The translations under genes and the position numbers were made by a program. From assembly GCA_030280995.1 (NCBI GenBank), contig JASXTE010000017.1, positions 11,618,498 to 11,682,497 on the forward strand: a stretch of 64,000 nt of DNA. Reading direction: 5' to 3'. The DNA comes from Hemileia vastatrix (lineage: Eukaryota; Basidiomycota; Pucciniomycetes; Pucciniales; Zaghouaniaceae). How positions within the stretch are numbered: the stretch's first letter is position 1; each line of letters starts with the position of its first letter. This document shows positions 46,795 to 57,120 of this stretch, one piece after another. The notes under the pieces are model-generated. The model did no database searches, was not told the origin of the DNA, and saw nothing but the letters and a program-made list of their open reading frames with translations.

Positions 46795-47461
46795 GTTTGA
46801 TTCAGAAAAGAAAAATTGACCACACCCTCTATAGGATGTAACCACAAACAACCCTCAGTTTTAAGTCTTGGGGGACCATCCTCATTTTATAGTCTTGGGG
46901 GACTCAAAAACCCTCAGTTTAAAGTCTTGGGGGACTCAAAACCTAAATCATAAACCCAGAACCAGAGATCAACCACATTAAGACACAGAGAAAAAACTAA
47001 CATTCTGGGGTAATTGTGAATAGAGCTGCCAGCCCATCAATTACCCCCAAACTTGCCTTTGCTAAATTTGGAGGCTCCCCCTGTGGATACCCTCCACCAA
47101 TCTTTCAAAACAACTCCAACAACAACAAAAAAAAACTTTTCCCTCAGTTTATAGTCTTGGGGGACTTACAACCCTCAGTTTAAAGTCTTGGGGGACTAAC
47201 ACAGTGTTCAGTTTAAAGTCTTGAAGGACAACTTCTTGATAAAATCTTGAAACCAGCCAGTTTAAAGTCTTGGAGGACTTATAAATTTTCCAGTTTAGAG
47301 TCATAGAGGACTGACAGAATCTTGCATGAATCTGACCCAGCCAATTTCATGCAATACACACACACAGCCAGACCCACGGAGCGTCCACCTTCACTTCATC
47401 TTCTACTCATCACTGACAAAATCTTCTCTTATCCTTTTCATCACCTTTCACACCACAAATC
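46795..47461. repeat. Intergenic array of short hairpin repeats
   Basis: Eight copies of AGTTTAAAGTCTTGGGGGAC or close variants (46853-47310), each able to fold as AAGTC-loop-GACTT, and one large hairpin GGGGTAATTG...CAATTACCCC (47008-47048). The word recurs near 49748 and 50010. No gene. Confidence 0.7.
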
Positions 47462-49056
47462 ATGTCTGGATCCCCTGCTGTTGACTCCTCTACTCTTCCT
47501 TGCTTCACTGCCCCAAGGGACTATGCCTGCAAACAGTGCATACACATGTGCAGACCTTGCACATTCACTCTTCCAAATCCAGAAGCCAAATTCTACAACA
47601 GGGCTTGTGACTCCTGCTATTCCAAAAAAAAAAGAAATGTGACAGAGATGCCCACTATCCTATTCCTCCGCCTTCTCCTTCTCACAAGTACATCTCCAGA
47701 TCCCCTACCAGGTCTCCAGAACTTGGTCCATCCTCTTCCTCTCTATCTTCAGCTCCTTCCAGAGGATCCAGAAGCTCAGCTTCCCGCACTCTTCCAAAAA
47801 GACCAGCCTTAGATTCTCAAGAAACTGCTTTTATCACTGCTAAATTAGCTCCAAAAGCTTCAAAATCAACCCCTAGGCTTCTAGACCGCGTCGAGGCGGC
47901 CCGGCCGACGTCGGGCGGCCCGCCCGCCTCACCAAACAGCAAAAATCAGGGCCAAAACCTCCAAAAACGGCCAGAAAATAGCCAAATTCATCCAGATAAC
48001 AGTAACAACTCAACCCAACTACCTCCTACTGCTCCCAGAGCAATGCAATCCACCCTTCCAAAGTCCAAAAGTACCAAAATTTACCAGATTTCTAAGAGAA
48101 CTGCCAGAGAACCCCAAGAAGAACCCAGAACACCACACACTGCTCCACAACAACAACTTCGTCCCCAACTAAGACAAAGAAACTACACCTCTCCTCTGTC
48201 AGCCAACTACTCTTCTGACAGTTCCATCTCTTCAAATTCTCCATCCAGAAAAGAGCAGTCTGCTTCCAAATCCCCCCTCTCCTGCTCCATCCTTTAACAA
48301 CCCTGGTACTCCATCACCAGCACCTCCTCCAGCTGAATCCAACAGAAATAACAACCCCAACAACAACAACAATCTCACTGCTCCAACTAGGCCCCAGGAA
48401 CATCAGCATCCCAGTTCACCTTCTCAGGATCCTTCAGAGGAAGACCATGAGAATCCATATCTTTCCCTAGTTGATCCACCCACTATGACCATAACAAAAT
48501 CTTCAGAGATCCAAATCCCAGCTGCTTACAGATTTGATGAGCTTTCAATCTGTAAGTACCAAATTAATTATTCCATTTCTTCAACAAAAATAATTACTGA
48601 TCCAATTCTTCTTGTCTAGTTGGCACCCCTCCTCCTGAATCTATTATTGGAGTTGGCCAAACTCTTGAAACATCTTTGACCCTGGATTATGGAGACATGA
48701 AGAAACACCTAAGCGCCATGTGTTCCAATATGCTAAAAGCCTTTTCCCTCCATGGACCCTTGAATGACTTTGAAAAATACTTGAGAAAGCGCCTACTGGA
48801 CAACCACTGGAAAATGTCTAGGATCATTAAACACACCCTCCAGCACTCCATTCCTGCCTCTTCTTCTTCCTCCTCTGAACTTCCCTCTAATCCAATCCCT
48901 ATAATCTCTCCAGCAGGATGCACTTCAAAGAACACAGTGCTTCCCACAATCCCAACAAAAAACAAAAACGTCATCACACTCCGGACCAGCCTCCAGAAGC
49001 TTCCTCATCCAGACAATGAGCTCCTGCAAAAGATTAGAAACATAAAAATAATATAA
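47462..49056 (+). CDS. Zn2Cys6-like gene 2 of unit K, two exons, two homopolymer shifts
   Basis: Longer paralogue-like gene. N-terminal cluster C-x2-C-x6-C-x15-C-x2-C-x6-C (CKQC...CDSC), the last Cys being reached after a one-base shift in the A-run at 47624-47633. A Pro/Ser/Arg-rich middle follows, open from 47638 to about 48260, and a second shift in a C-run near 48270 restores the frame through PSPAPPPAESN. The intron 48552-48619 has GTAAGT, TACTGAT and TGTCTAG. Exon 2 encodes a helical domain (LDYGDMKKHLSAMCSNMLKAF, DFEKYLRKRLLDNHWKMSRI) and ends at 49056. Both shifts are in homopolymers, so sequencing error is possible. Role unknown; the gene converges on the K pol. Confidence 0.55.
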
Positions 49057-50279
49057 AACAAATAATAAAAATAATTTCAGAATTTTTTTTTTTTTTTTTT
49101 TTTTTAAGGTCTACTGATATACTAAAATAAAAAAGTTAATAATTAAATGAAATGAAATAACATAAATGAAATAAAATAAAATATATATATAAAAAAATAA
49201 TACAAATGGTATCCCCCAGCCAATTGATGAGCTGATCCCCTGATACCTTACCCACATCCAAGTGCACCTTGATGTGGATACACAATTAAATCTTTTAAAT
49301 GATTAACAGAAAAAAAAACAAAAATTTAGAAATTCAGAAGATAACAAAAAAATAATGAAACACAGAAACACATGAAATAAATAATATATAAAAATAAAAT
49401 AGCATTGCCCGGCCAATTGATGAGCCTTTTCCCACCAATGCTTGCCCACATCCAGGTGACCCTGATGTGGTAACACCCTATATTTTGACTTTATAATTTT
49501 AAACAACCCCCATAAAAAATTAAAAGAAAAAAAGAGAAAAAAGAAAATAATCTAAAACTGCTATCTAGCAAAAACATAACTGCAAAATCAAAGAAAGTCC
49601 AGCTCCATAGATGGTCCAATAAGGGAAAGTCCGGTCCATAGAAATGATCACTGGGTGGGCTCCCTCCAATAAGTAAAAATGATGGGAGACCACCAGTGAT
49701 CCACCACCAATCTGAAAGAACAAAAGATAAAGAAGCCAGTCCCAAACCAGTTTAAAGTCATAGAGGACTTAAAACCTGAATAATAAACAACAGAACTAGA
49801 ATTCAACTAGGAAAAACAAAAGACTTGAGACAGACATTCTGGGGTAACTGTTCTACAGAGCAGCCAGCTCATCAGTTACCCCCACACTTGCCAAAATAAA
49901 ATCTAGAAGCCCCCCCTGGGTACCTTCTAACAAAAACACAACATTCAACACAAAAAAACTAAACCAATAAGAGTGAAGAGTCCGGCGCTTGAAAACCAAA
50001 GGAAATTCCAGTTTAAAGTCATAGAGGACTAAAACCTGTAAAAAGAAACCAATACTAGGGTTCAACCAAATTAAGAGAAAGGGTTGGAAACAGACAATCT
50101 GGGGTAACTGTTGATAGAGCAGCCAGCCCATCAGTCACCCCTACACTTGCCAAGATCAAATCTAGAAGCCCCACCCATGGGTACCCTCTAACAAAAGTTT
50201 CCAACAAACAGATGCATAGCATCACCACAAAAACAAAAAAAAATTAAAGAATGGTCCATAGTTTATCCTCATTGCGGAG
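49057..50279. ncRNA. Structured non-coding stretch with repeated hairpins
   Basis: Two related modules (49208-49277 and 49401-49470): a variable stem (GGTATC/GATACC or AGCATTG/CAATGCT) around GCCAATTGATGAG, then CCACATC...GATGTGG. Two copies of GGGGTAACTG...CAGTTACCCC-type hairpins (49841-49882 and 50101-50141), each followed by CTAGAAGCCCC. A T-run lies at 49085-49106. Paired changes between copies suggest RNA structure. No ORF is supported; this would be the 3' region of K on the minus strand. Confidence 0.45.
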
Positions 50280-52681
50280 TCAATCTTCTTCATGCCTAGT
50301 GCCTCTGGGATAAAACCTCTTCACTTGGTCTGCAGCCACCCTCTTTTTCAAGACTGCACCATCCAACTCTTCCAAAACATAAGAACCTCCAGACGCCTGA
50401 GATCTGACTCTGTAAGGTCCATTCCATCTGTCAGCAAACATTTTGCCCCACTGACTCTCCAAACTTCTATTATACACCAAAACCAAACAACCAGGTTTTA
50501 AGGGATTCCTGAGTCTATGAGCCAACTTCTTGTCCCAGTACCTGACTGATTGATTCCTAATCTTCATCATTCTAGAGTACACCTTCTCTTGACATTCCTC
50601 TCTACATTCCAGCTGTTGCATCCTGGCACAGAGCAAATCTTCTGTTGAGTGCATGTCATCCCAATCAATTCCAAGATAAGAGACAGCTTCCAAGTCCACT
50701 GGTAGAACGGCTTTTTGACCAAACATTAACTCATAAGGAGAATAGCCAGTTGTCCTCTTCACAGTGACCCTATCAGCAAATAAAACCAAGGGTAAATAAT
50801 GCCTCCATTTTTCGGCACTATCTCCACACATCTTCACCAAAGCATTCTTGATAACTTGATGGCCTCTTTCAACCATGCCTTCAGCTTCAGGATAATACGG
50901 TGTAGCCACTCTAACCCTAGAACCAACACTAGCCACAGCTTCTTTAAATTCGGCACCAAACTCTGGCCCACCATCAACAGTCACCAACTTCATCAACCCA
51001 TACCTATAAATCCACTCCTTCTTCAAAAACTCTGCCACATTCTTGGCAGTTAAATTAACCAGAGGCACTGCCTCAACCCAACCAGACAAATCATCCCTAG
51101 CAACAATCAAGTATTTATACCTGCCCTCTTTAATATGGACAGCATCCAGACTGACCCTTCCATAAACAGTTGATTCACCAGTAGCATGGCCCACCTCTTT
51201 AGGTTTCAAGTGACTTCTTCTTTGACATTCTTCACAAGATTGAACCCAACCCTGCACAGCCAACTTCATACCCGGCCACCAAAATCTGTCTGCTACTCTT
51301 CTATAAGTCTACCCAAAGCCTCTATGACCAAGGTCTTCATGAAAAGACTTCAAAACCAATTCTTGACCCTTCTTCTGAGTCACCACCACTTGAGGATTAG
51401 GATGTCTCCTTCTCATCAAGCGCCTTCCTGACACATAAAATCCAGGACTCTTCTTCTTGATTGCCAACCAAGTATCATCATCACAAATATCTGGCCTCTC
51501 CAAGGTCAACAGATATTCCACCAAAATAAAATAAAACCCAGACTGACCCCAGGTCTCATCTTCAAAATCCAACAAAATAACGTCCAAGGGTACAACTCTG
51601 TCATCAAAATCACCAGTGTGAACATGAGCCAATCGAGCAGCCCAACCAGGACACCAATCCTTAAATTTTGGCATGTCCTTCTCTTTCCACTGAACCTTGT
51701 GAGAATCCAGTTCACTAACAAAAACACCCTTTTCCAATTTTGAGCTGTCCCAAACAACAACTCCATCTTCATCAACAAAAACATCCTGATCACCAGAATC
51801 AAGATCAGATCCAGCCAGTTTAACCTCTTGGGGGAGGTCAGAACAATCATCCAGTTTAGCCTCATGGGGGAGGAAAGAAAAATCCTCAGCACCCTTTGTG
51901 CTGGCCCTAATCACTGGAACATCTTCGTCAAACTCTTCAGAATCAGAATCCTCATCTGTAGGTGGCCTCCTTGATAACCCATCAGGCATAGTAAAAGTTT
52001 TACCTGGTTTGTGTACCAGGTCAAAAGAAAAATGTTGAATAAATGCCACCCACCTAGTCATTGGAGCATTTGGAAGACTAGGTGTATTGATCATCTGAAC
52101 CAAAGATTTTGCATCCACCTGCAGCTCAAAATGCTGCCCCCACAAAACCGTCTGTAGCTTCTTTAAATTTTAGCTACGCCACACAATTCCAACTTGGGTT
52201 GAGAATACCTAGATTCCACCTCATTAAACACCACAGACTCATACCTTACTGGCCTGACCCTCCCAGTCTTATCCTCCTGAGACAAAACAGCACCAGCAGC
52301 AATATAACTTGTGTCCACTGCCAGATAAATTTTTCCAGAACCAACACCATAATCCAACTTGTGAAGAACAATATCTTCACCAACAACCTTTTTCAACTTC
52401 TGAAAAGCCTCTTCACACTCTTCAGTCCATTCCCAATCTGCATCTTTTCTGGTCAACCTCCTTAAAGGTGAAGCCAACAAAGAAAAATCCCTAATAAAAA
52501 TCCTGACATATACACATACACCCAAAAATCCTCTGACTTCAGTAGTATTTTTAGGCCTTGGCCATGCCTGAATTTTATTAATCTTCTTCTTTGCCATAAT
52601 CCTTCCCTCTTTACATACCACATGACCCAGAATTTCCAAAGCAGGAACACAACAACAGAATTTTGACCCTGAAATGGTCAA
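50280..52681 (-). pseudogene. Pol of gypsy unit K: RT end, RNase H, integrase
   Basis: A gypsy pol unrelated at family level to A-H. From the right: RT thumb (EILGHVVCKEG, FLGVCVYVRIFIRDFS), RNase H (YLAVDTSYIAAGAVLSQ, KLELCGV, then VDAKSLVQM and DGLSRRP), an acidic spacer, integrase zinc end CEECQRRSH, DDE residues D42 (SLDAVH), D99 (TVDGGPEF) and E134 (EGMVERG) of the 329-codon final frame, and a C-terminal WNGPYRV domain. No chromodomain seen. One frameshift near 52150 and one in-frame TAG near 51309 break it. The RT palm and everything upstream are cut off at 52681, where G-type LTR sequence starts. GC content is visibly higher than in its neighbours. Confidence 0.88.
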
Positions 52682-53031
52682 TATTTCTGTCATATACAGT
52701 AAATAAACTTTTCTGACACCTTCTTTTTGGAACAACCTTATTAATTGGAAATATTTTTCTGGAATATTCCTTTCTTCTCTCAGAATACTGTATTTAGCAT
52801 TTTAAAACCATGCTTTGTATCTCCTTTGCCTATATAAGGCCTTCCTTTCCAGTTGTTTTTGCATTCCTTACTTACTTATTATTTTAATAAACCAACTTAT
52901 TACAATCAACATATTTATTACTATTTATTGTTTTTAGTATTAATTTACAAAAATTCTAAACCATTAATTATAATATTTATTAAATTTTTCACCTCTTTAA
53001 CTTGAGTAAAGCAAATAAAAGATAAACATAC
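52682..53031 (+). repeat. Extra fragment of G-type LTR
   Basis: 350 bp, nearly identical to 26349-26698, ending in the same CATAC and directly followed by an H LTR, as at 26699. It duplicates the left border of H on the wrong side of the element. Confidence 0.85.
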
Positions 53032-53826
53032 TGTCAGTGGTACCCTAGGTCTAGAAGATGAAACTCGAGGTTTTACGAGAGTTTGGACGGTTTAATGGTT
53101 TCTCAACAAATGGGTACGTATTTCTTATAATCTCTGATTGTTTACTCAATTAATAAGAGGTAATTTTAAGATATTATTATAAATTATAGATTAGATTATG
53201 TTATTGTAAATACTAATATGATAAGATATAGTAATAAAGGTTTAAATAATATATAGTAAAATATGTTTTTGTAAGTAAGGAATGGAATGAAAAGTACAAA
53301 AAGAGAGGGCCTTTTATAGGCAAAAATGTGAGAAATAAAGTCACGGAGTTAACACTACCTGATACAAGGGTGTGAGAAAAGAAACTAAATAAAGAGTGTA
53401 TGTGAAATAATAAAAGATATACTAAATGGTGTGTAAATAAAGGTATCATTTTATTTGAAATAAAACTTAAAATCCCTTGGTCCATCACATTTAGTACAAA
53501 ACATTTGATTTAAAATGGTGATTCAACAAAATCTAAATAAAGGAATTTGAAAAATTTCCTCTTTTTATATTTTTTATATTTTTAATACTGTTTTTATTCC
53601 CTCTCATCTGTATTATTGAGCATGGTGTTAGGGAGTAAAAACATGTGTGACAATTACTTATTTTTATTAATTATTTACATTACTTATTGTACTTAGCTAG
53701 TTAGTTGTAAGTAATACATAAGTAGGTAGTAAATAATTAATTATTAATAAGGATTTAAAAGGTGTGGCTTCATTTCAGTAAGATAATTAATTATTTTACT
53801 GGATAAGTCTAGTAGCCTGGCTGACA
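53032..53826 (-). repeat. 5' LTR of element H (or solo H-type LTR)
   Basis: 795 bp, same length as 26699-27493. CATAC lies on both sides (53027-53031 and 53827-53831), so taken alone it looks like a solo LTR in a G LTR; taken with 26699 it is the outer end of H. Confidence 0.85.
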
Positions 53827-53831
53827 CATAC

Positions 53832-53919
53832 GTACTTAAACTGTGAAATCCCAAAATCCCCCTATCACAACTGTTGGACAGCCCTTAAAAACCTTCTAGA
53901 TATAAAAGACCCCTTGACA
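53832..53919 (+). repeat. 5' LTR of element G, last part
   Basis: 88 bp from GTACTTAAACTG to CCCCTTGACA, completing the 790-bp LTR after the H insertion. Confidence 0.88.
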
Positions 53920-54854
53920 ATTGAGGGACCATTAAAAACAAGGTTCCAATAGGACAAGTATACAAGGAAGACAAAAAACATCATCAGCCACGTAACTTAC
54001 TTTTTTTGCTCTGACTGGGATTCAAACCACGCTCCAAAAATTAGGTTCATATATTGAAAATAGTCATATATATTTGTGGTAACTATTTGATTACTGTTTG
54101 TGGGTCATTTTACACATTTCATTGTGCACGTAAATCTTTTTATTACTCAGCACTCTGTAAAGTGGCATTAACTTGCTCATTTTACAGGGGGAGGTGTCTA
54201 GAAAAATAAATTTTTTTTCCTAGTTGACAAAGATAGAACTATATTGTTCTTAGTCCTAGAAGTGATATAAAAATTAAATTTATTATATTATTTTTTTTAA
54301 TTATTTCAGTTGACTTTTGTCCTGATAATTAGAATTTTATATTATTGTTTCATTTGACAAATTGTCCTGGCAGTAAATTAATCATATTATAAATTAATTA
54401 TATCAAATTATTTCAGTTGACATTAAGTCCTGGTAATTACAATTATTTCAGTTGACAATAAGTTCTGGTAATTAATATTATTTTATTTGACAATAAGTTC
54501 TGGTAATTAAAAATTACTTCAGTTGACAATAAGTCCTGGTAATTGAATTCTTCAGTTGACTTCTAGTCCTGATAATTATTAAAAAAATTTTAATTTTTAA
54601 ATTATTTTATTATTTCAGTTGATTTATTCTTAAATCCTGGTTATAAAATTACCTTAAAAATTAATAAAAATTGTGATTATTATTTCAGTTGATTTTTTGT
54701 CCTGATAAACATTATATTTTAATTATTCCAGTTGATTACAAGGTCCTGATAACTACTTATATAATATATTTCTTTTCCTTATTTTTCTTTAATTAAAGTA
54801 AAAATAATAACTAATTAAATATTTATTTTCTCTCAGTTCAGGTTAATTGCAACT
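53920..54854 (+). other. Leader of element G with tandem array
   Basis: Starts ATTGAGGGACCATT. GGGATTCAAACC near 54020 matches the tRNA B-box-like motif in H. From 54220 to 54770 about eleven degenerate copies of CAGTTGACAATAAGTCCTGG plus TAATTA form an array with 28-50 bp period. No ORF. Confidence 0.65.
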
Positions 54855-55482
54855 ATGACTGATCAAGGTGCTTCTGCTGGCTGTGATGAGGAGCTAGATT
54901 TGATTGATTATGATGAAGCTTCTTCTGTAAGTTCTCCTTTGACTACAAAACTGGCTCAAATTAATCAATTACTGGACCAATCAGGATGTAGAAATACAGG
55001 GGAGGGAAATATTGGTGGAGACAACTTCTCAGGAACAAAATCCTTCTATCAACCCCCCAGAAGAGCTTCCCAAAGGCTTCAAGATAGAAAATATGCCCTT
55101 AAACCAGCAGGTAAAAAATCTCTTCACTCACATCAAGGAGTTGAGGACAGAAAACCTCAATCTGAGGTCAAGAATAGACTGTCTAAAAGACAAGGTAAGA
55201 AACATAGAGTCTTTTCTTCAAGAAAAGAAGAAACCTCCTCCCCCAAAAGCCCTTCCACAACTAGCCCGCCAGCAAGAAGAAAAGGAGGAAGTCTCAAAGT
55301 GGCAGAGGGGTTGGCTGAACATCCAGTGGGATTATCTGTCCCAACAGCATCAGCAACAGAAACAAGTACCTCAGGCAGGTCCTTCAAGAAAAAATCAGTT
55401 CAATCCAACACATCCTCATCCCTACAAAGGAGGAAGAAGGAGAAAAAACAACAACATCCAAGTTTTACCCAAGCCATGGTAA
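54855..55482 (+). CDS. Spliced ORF1 of element G, intact (coiled coil, ends LPKPW), function unknown
   Basis: About 189 residues. Exon 1 is 54855-54926 (24 codons, MTDQGASAG, acidic). The intron 54927-54984 has GTAAGT and AATCAG. Exon 2 is 54985-55482 in the +1 frame: DVEIQGRE, PKGFKIENMPLNQQ, a coiled coil (HIKELRTENLNLRSRIDCLKD), Pro-rich, WDYLSQQHQQQ, GPSR, HPHPYKGGRRRK and LPKPW-stop. The order and spacing of motifs equal those in B although the two elements are distant. The overlapping frame 54855-55619 is also open but shares far less with B. The stop again lies in TGGTAAG. Confidence 0.75.
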
Positions 55483-57120
55483 GCCCCTCTATTGAATCTC
55501 AAGTACCATTTCTTGTAACTGATTCAGTTCCTTCAGGTAATTCTAGAAGAGGAAATGATACTGTGAGACCAGTAGACAAATTGCTCAATATTCTAATGAA
55601 TCTAATCCTTTGGTTTTAATTGATAATTCAATGATAAATTGGGATATGGCTATTATTGATGAGACACTTGATCCTGAGTTTTATGAAAATCTGAAAAGTT
55701 ATTCTGTTTCACTATTGATAAATACTCCAGATGTAGCAAACATTAATGATGAATATTTGAGAGATATTATTGCTAAACAAAATCATATAATGAACAACAT
55801 ACAATTGACTCAGAAATATAATAGTTTGTTAACTGAACAGGGCTATCAAGCATTGATGAGTGAGTTACAGAGAGTTTCTGATGATTTGTTTCATTGCAAA
55901 GTAACTCATGAAAAGAAAGTTGCTTTATGGAAAAATATCAAGAATGATTTATCTAGATTAAAAGATAATGTGTCCATCTGTTTCCAGGAGCTAGAGGGAC
56001 ACAAGATGAACTAAGAAAGATTGAGTAACTATTATTCATCTTTAAAAAATTAGAATCAATTATATCTTGCAACCATAAATGAGAATTTATCTAGTATTCC
56101 AAGAGTAAAAACTAGGTTAACAACCATTGAGGAGAAATTGAATTCTTTGTTATATAATCAAAAGTTTTCTGAAATTTCTTTGAAGGAACCTGTTGAGCAG
56201 TATACCCTAATTTTACCTGTTCCTGGTTCATCCAAAGAAAAATTAGTTCCAGAAATACCTGTTGATATCACTGAGTTTCAATCAAAAATTGATGATGTAC
56301 CTGGATCAACCACAGAAGGATTACACAATGAAATCACTGCCCAATTGGAGAAGTTAAAGCTCCTTCTCACTCAGAAACAAGCTTGTAATAATGAGACTAC
56401 TTCAAATCAAAAGAATTGGCCAAAACTTGACCAGTATCCAACATTTGATGGTGATTCTTCTTCTGATTGGCAGCAATTCATTTGAAGAATTGATAATCTA
56501 AAAAATTCTTACAAAATCCCAGATGAGGAAATTGTGTCTAAATTAATTTATTTGATAACCAATGTAGCCCTAATGTGGTATGAATCTGCTCTCTTGGATA
56601 GAAATGACTACTCATGAGAAGATTGGAAGAAATTGATTAAAGCACAATTTGGTGGCTCCAACTTTATGATGTCTCAAAAAGGCAGTATGAGGAGACTAGA
56701 TATAGCTCTTCTACTGATAAAACTATTGAGTTCCTAATGAAACTTGTTAAAATCTTGAGGGAAATGTACCCAAATATAGAATTTAAGTTATGGAAGGACA
56801 GGATCCTTTATAAATTACCAATGTCTTTGAGAAACTTGATAGTGGCTAGGACTGAGCTCTCTGGAGAACCTTCTTCTTTTATTAATACTTGTAATGTTAT
56901 CCTTCTAAACAACAAGTATGATTCCAGAAGATTCATTCCTAGAACCCCTTTGGAGAAACCCTCCACTTACCAACAGAAACCTCTGGAAAAAGTTGGTAAA
57001 CCTTCTGCCCCTGTTGCACCTAAAAAGTATGCAAAAAACACTTGCTTCAAGTGAAAAAACCTTGGCAGAAAGGCCATGTTTGTGACAAGAAGATAAATCT
57101 TGTTGAACAAACTGAGGAGC
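55483..57120 (+). pseudogene. Gag of element G, broken
   Basis: Coiled-coil region (DMAIIDETLDPEFYENLKSY, YLRDIIAKQNHIMNNIQLTQ; 55610-56014), ITAQLEKLKLLLTQKQ, capsid KLDQYPTFDGDSSSDWQQF near 56410-56480, NVALMWYESALLD, and zinc knuckle at 57046-57090 split by a shift (CFK / KPWQKGHVC). Stops near 56012, 56483 and 56617, with small deletions near 56680. Confidence 0.85.

Larger units (their letters stand above)
26699..53826 (-). mobile_element. Ty3/gypsy chromovirus H, inserted in 5' LTR of G
   Basis: Minus-strand element: 3' LTR 26699-27493, pol 27525-31230, gag 31231-32065 continued at 42717-43595, ORF1 43596-44214, leader to 45047, and a 5' LTR at 53032-53826. CATAC flanks it (26694-26698 and 53827-53831), and both LTRs are 795 bp. 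B interrupts gag. Between leader and 5' LTR lies foreign sequence: unit K (45048-52681) and a 350-bp piece of G-type LTR (52682-53031), an arrangement simple insertion does not explain. Confidence 0.75.

Noticed and set aside
46853..47300. Telomere-like TTGGGG repeats
   Set aside because: TTGGGG occurs only as the loop of dispersed 22-bp words, never as a tandem run.
46853..47310. CRISPR-like array of 22-bp repeats
   Set aside because: Spacing is irregular, spacers are themselves related, repeats vary, and the context is eukaryotic.
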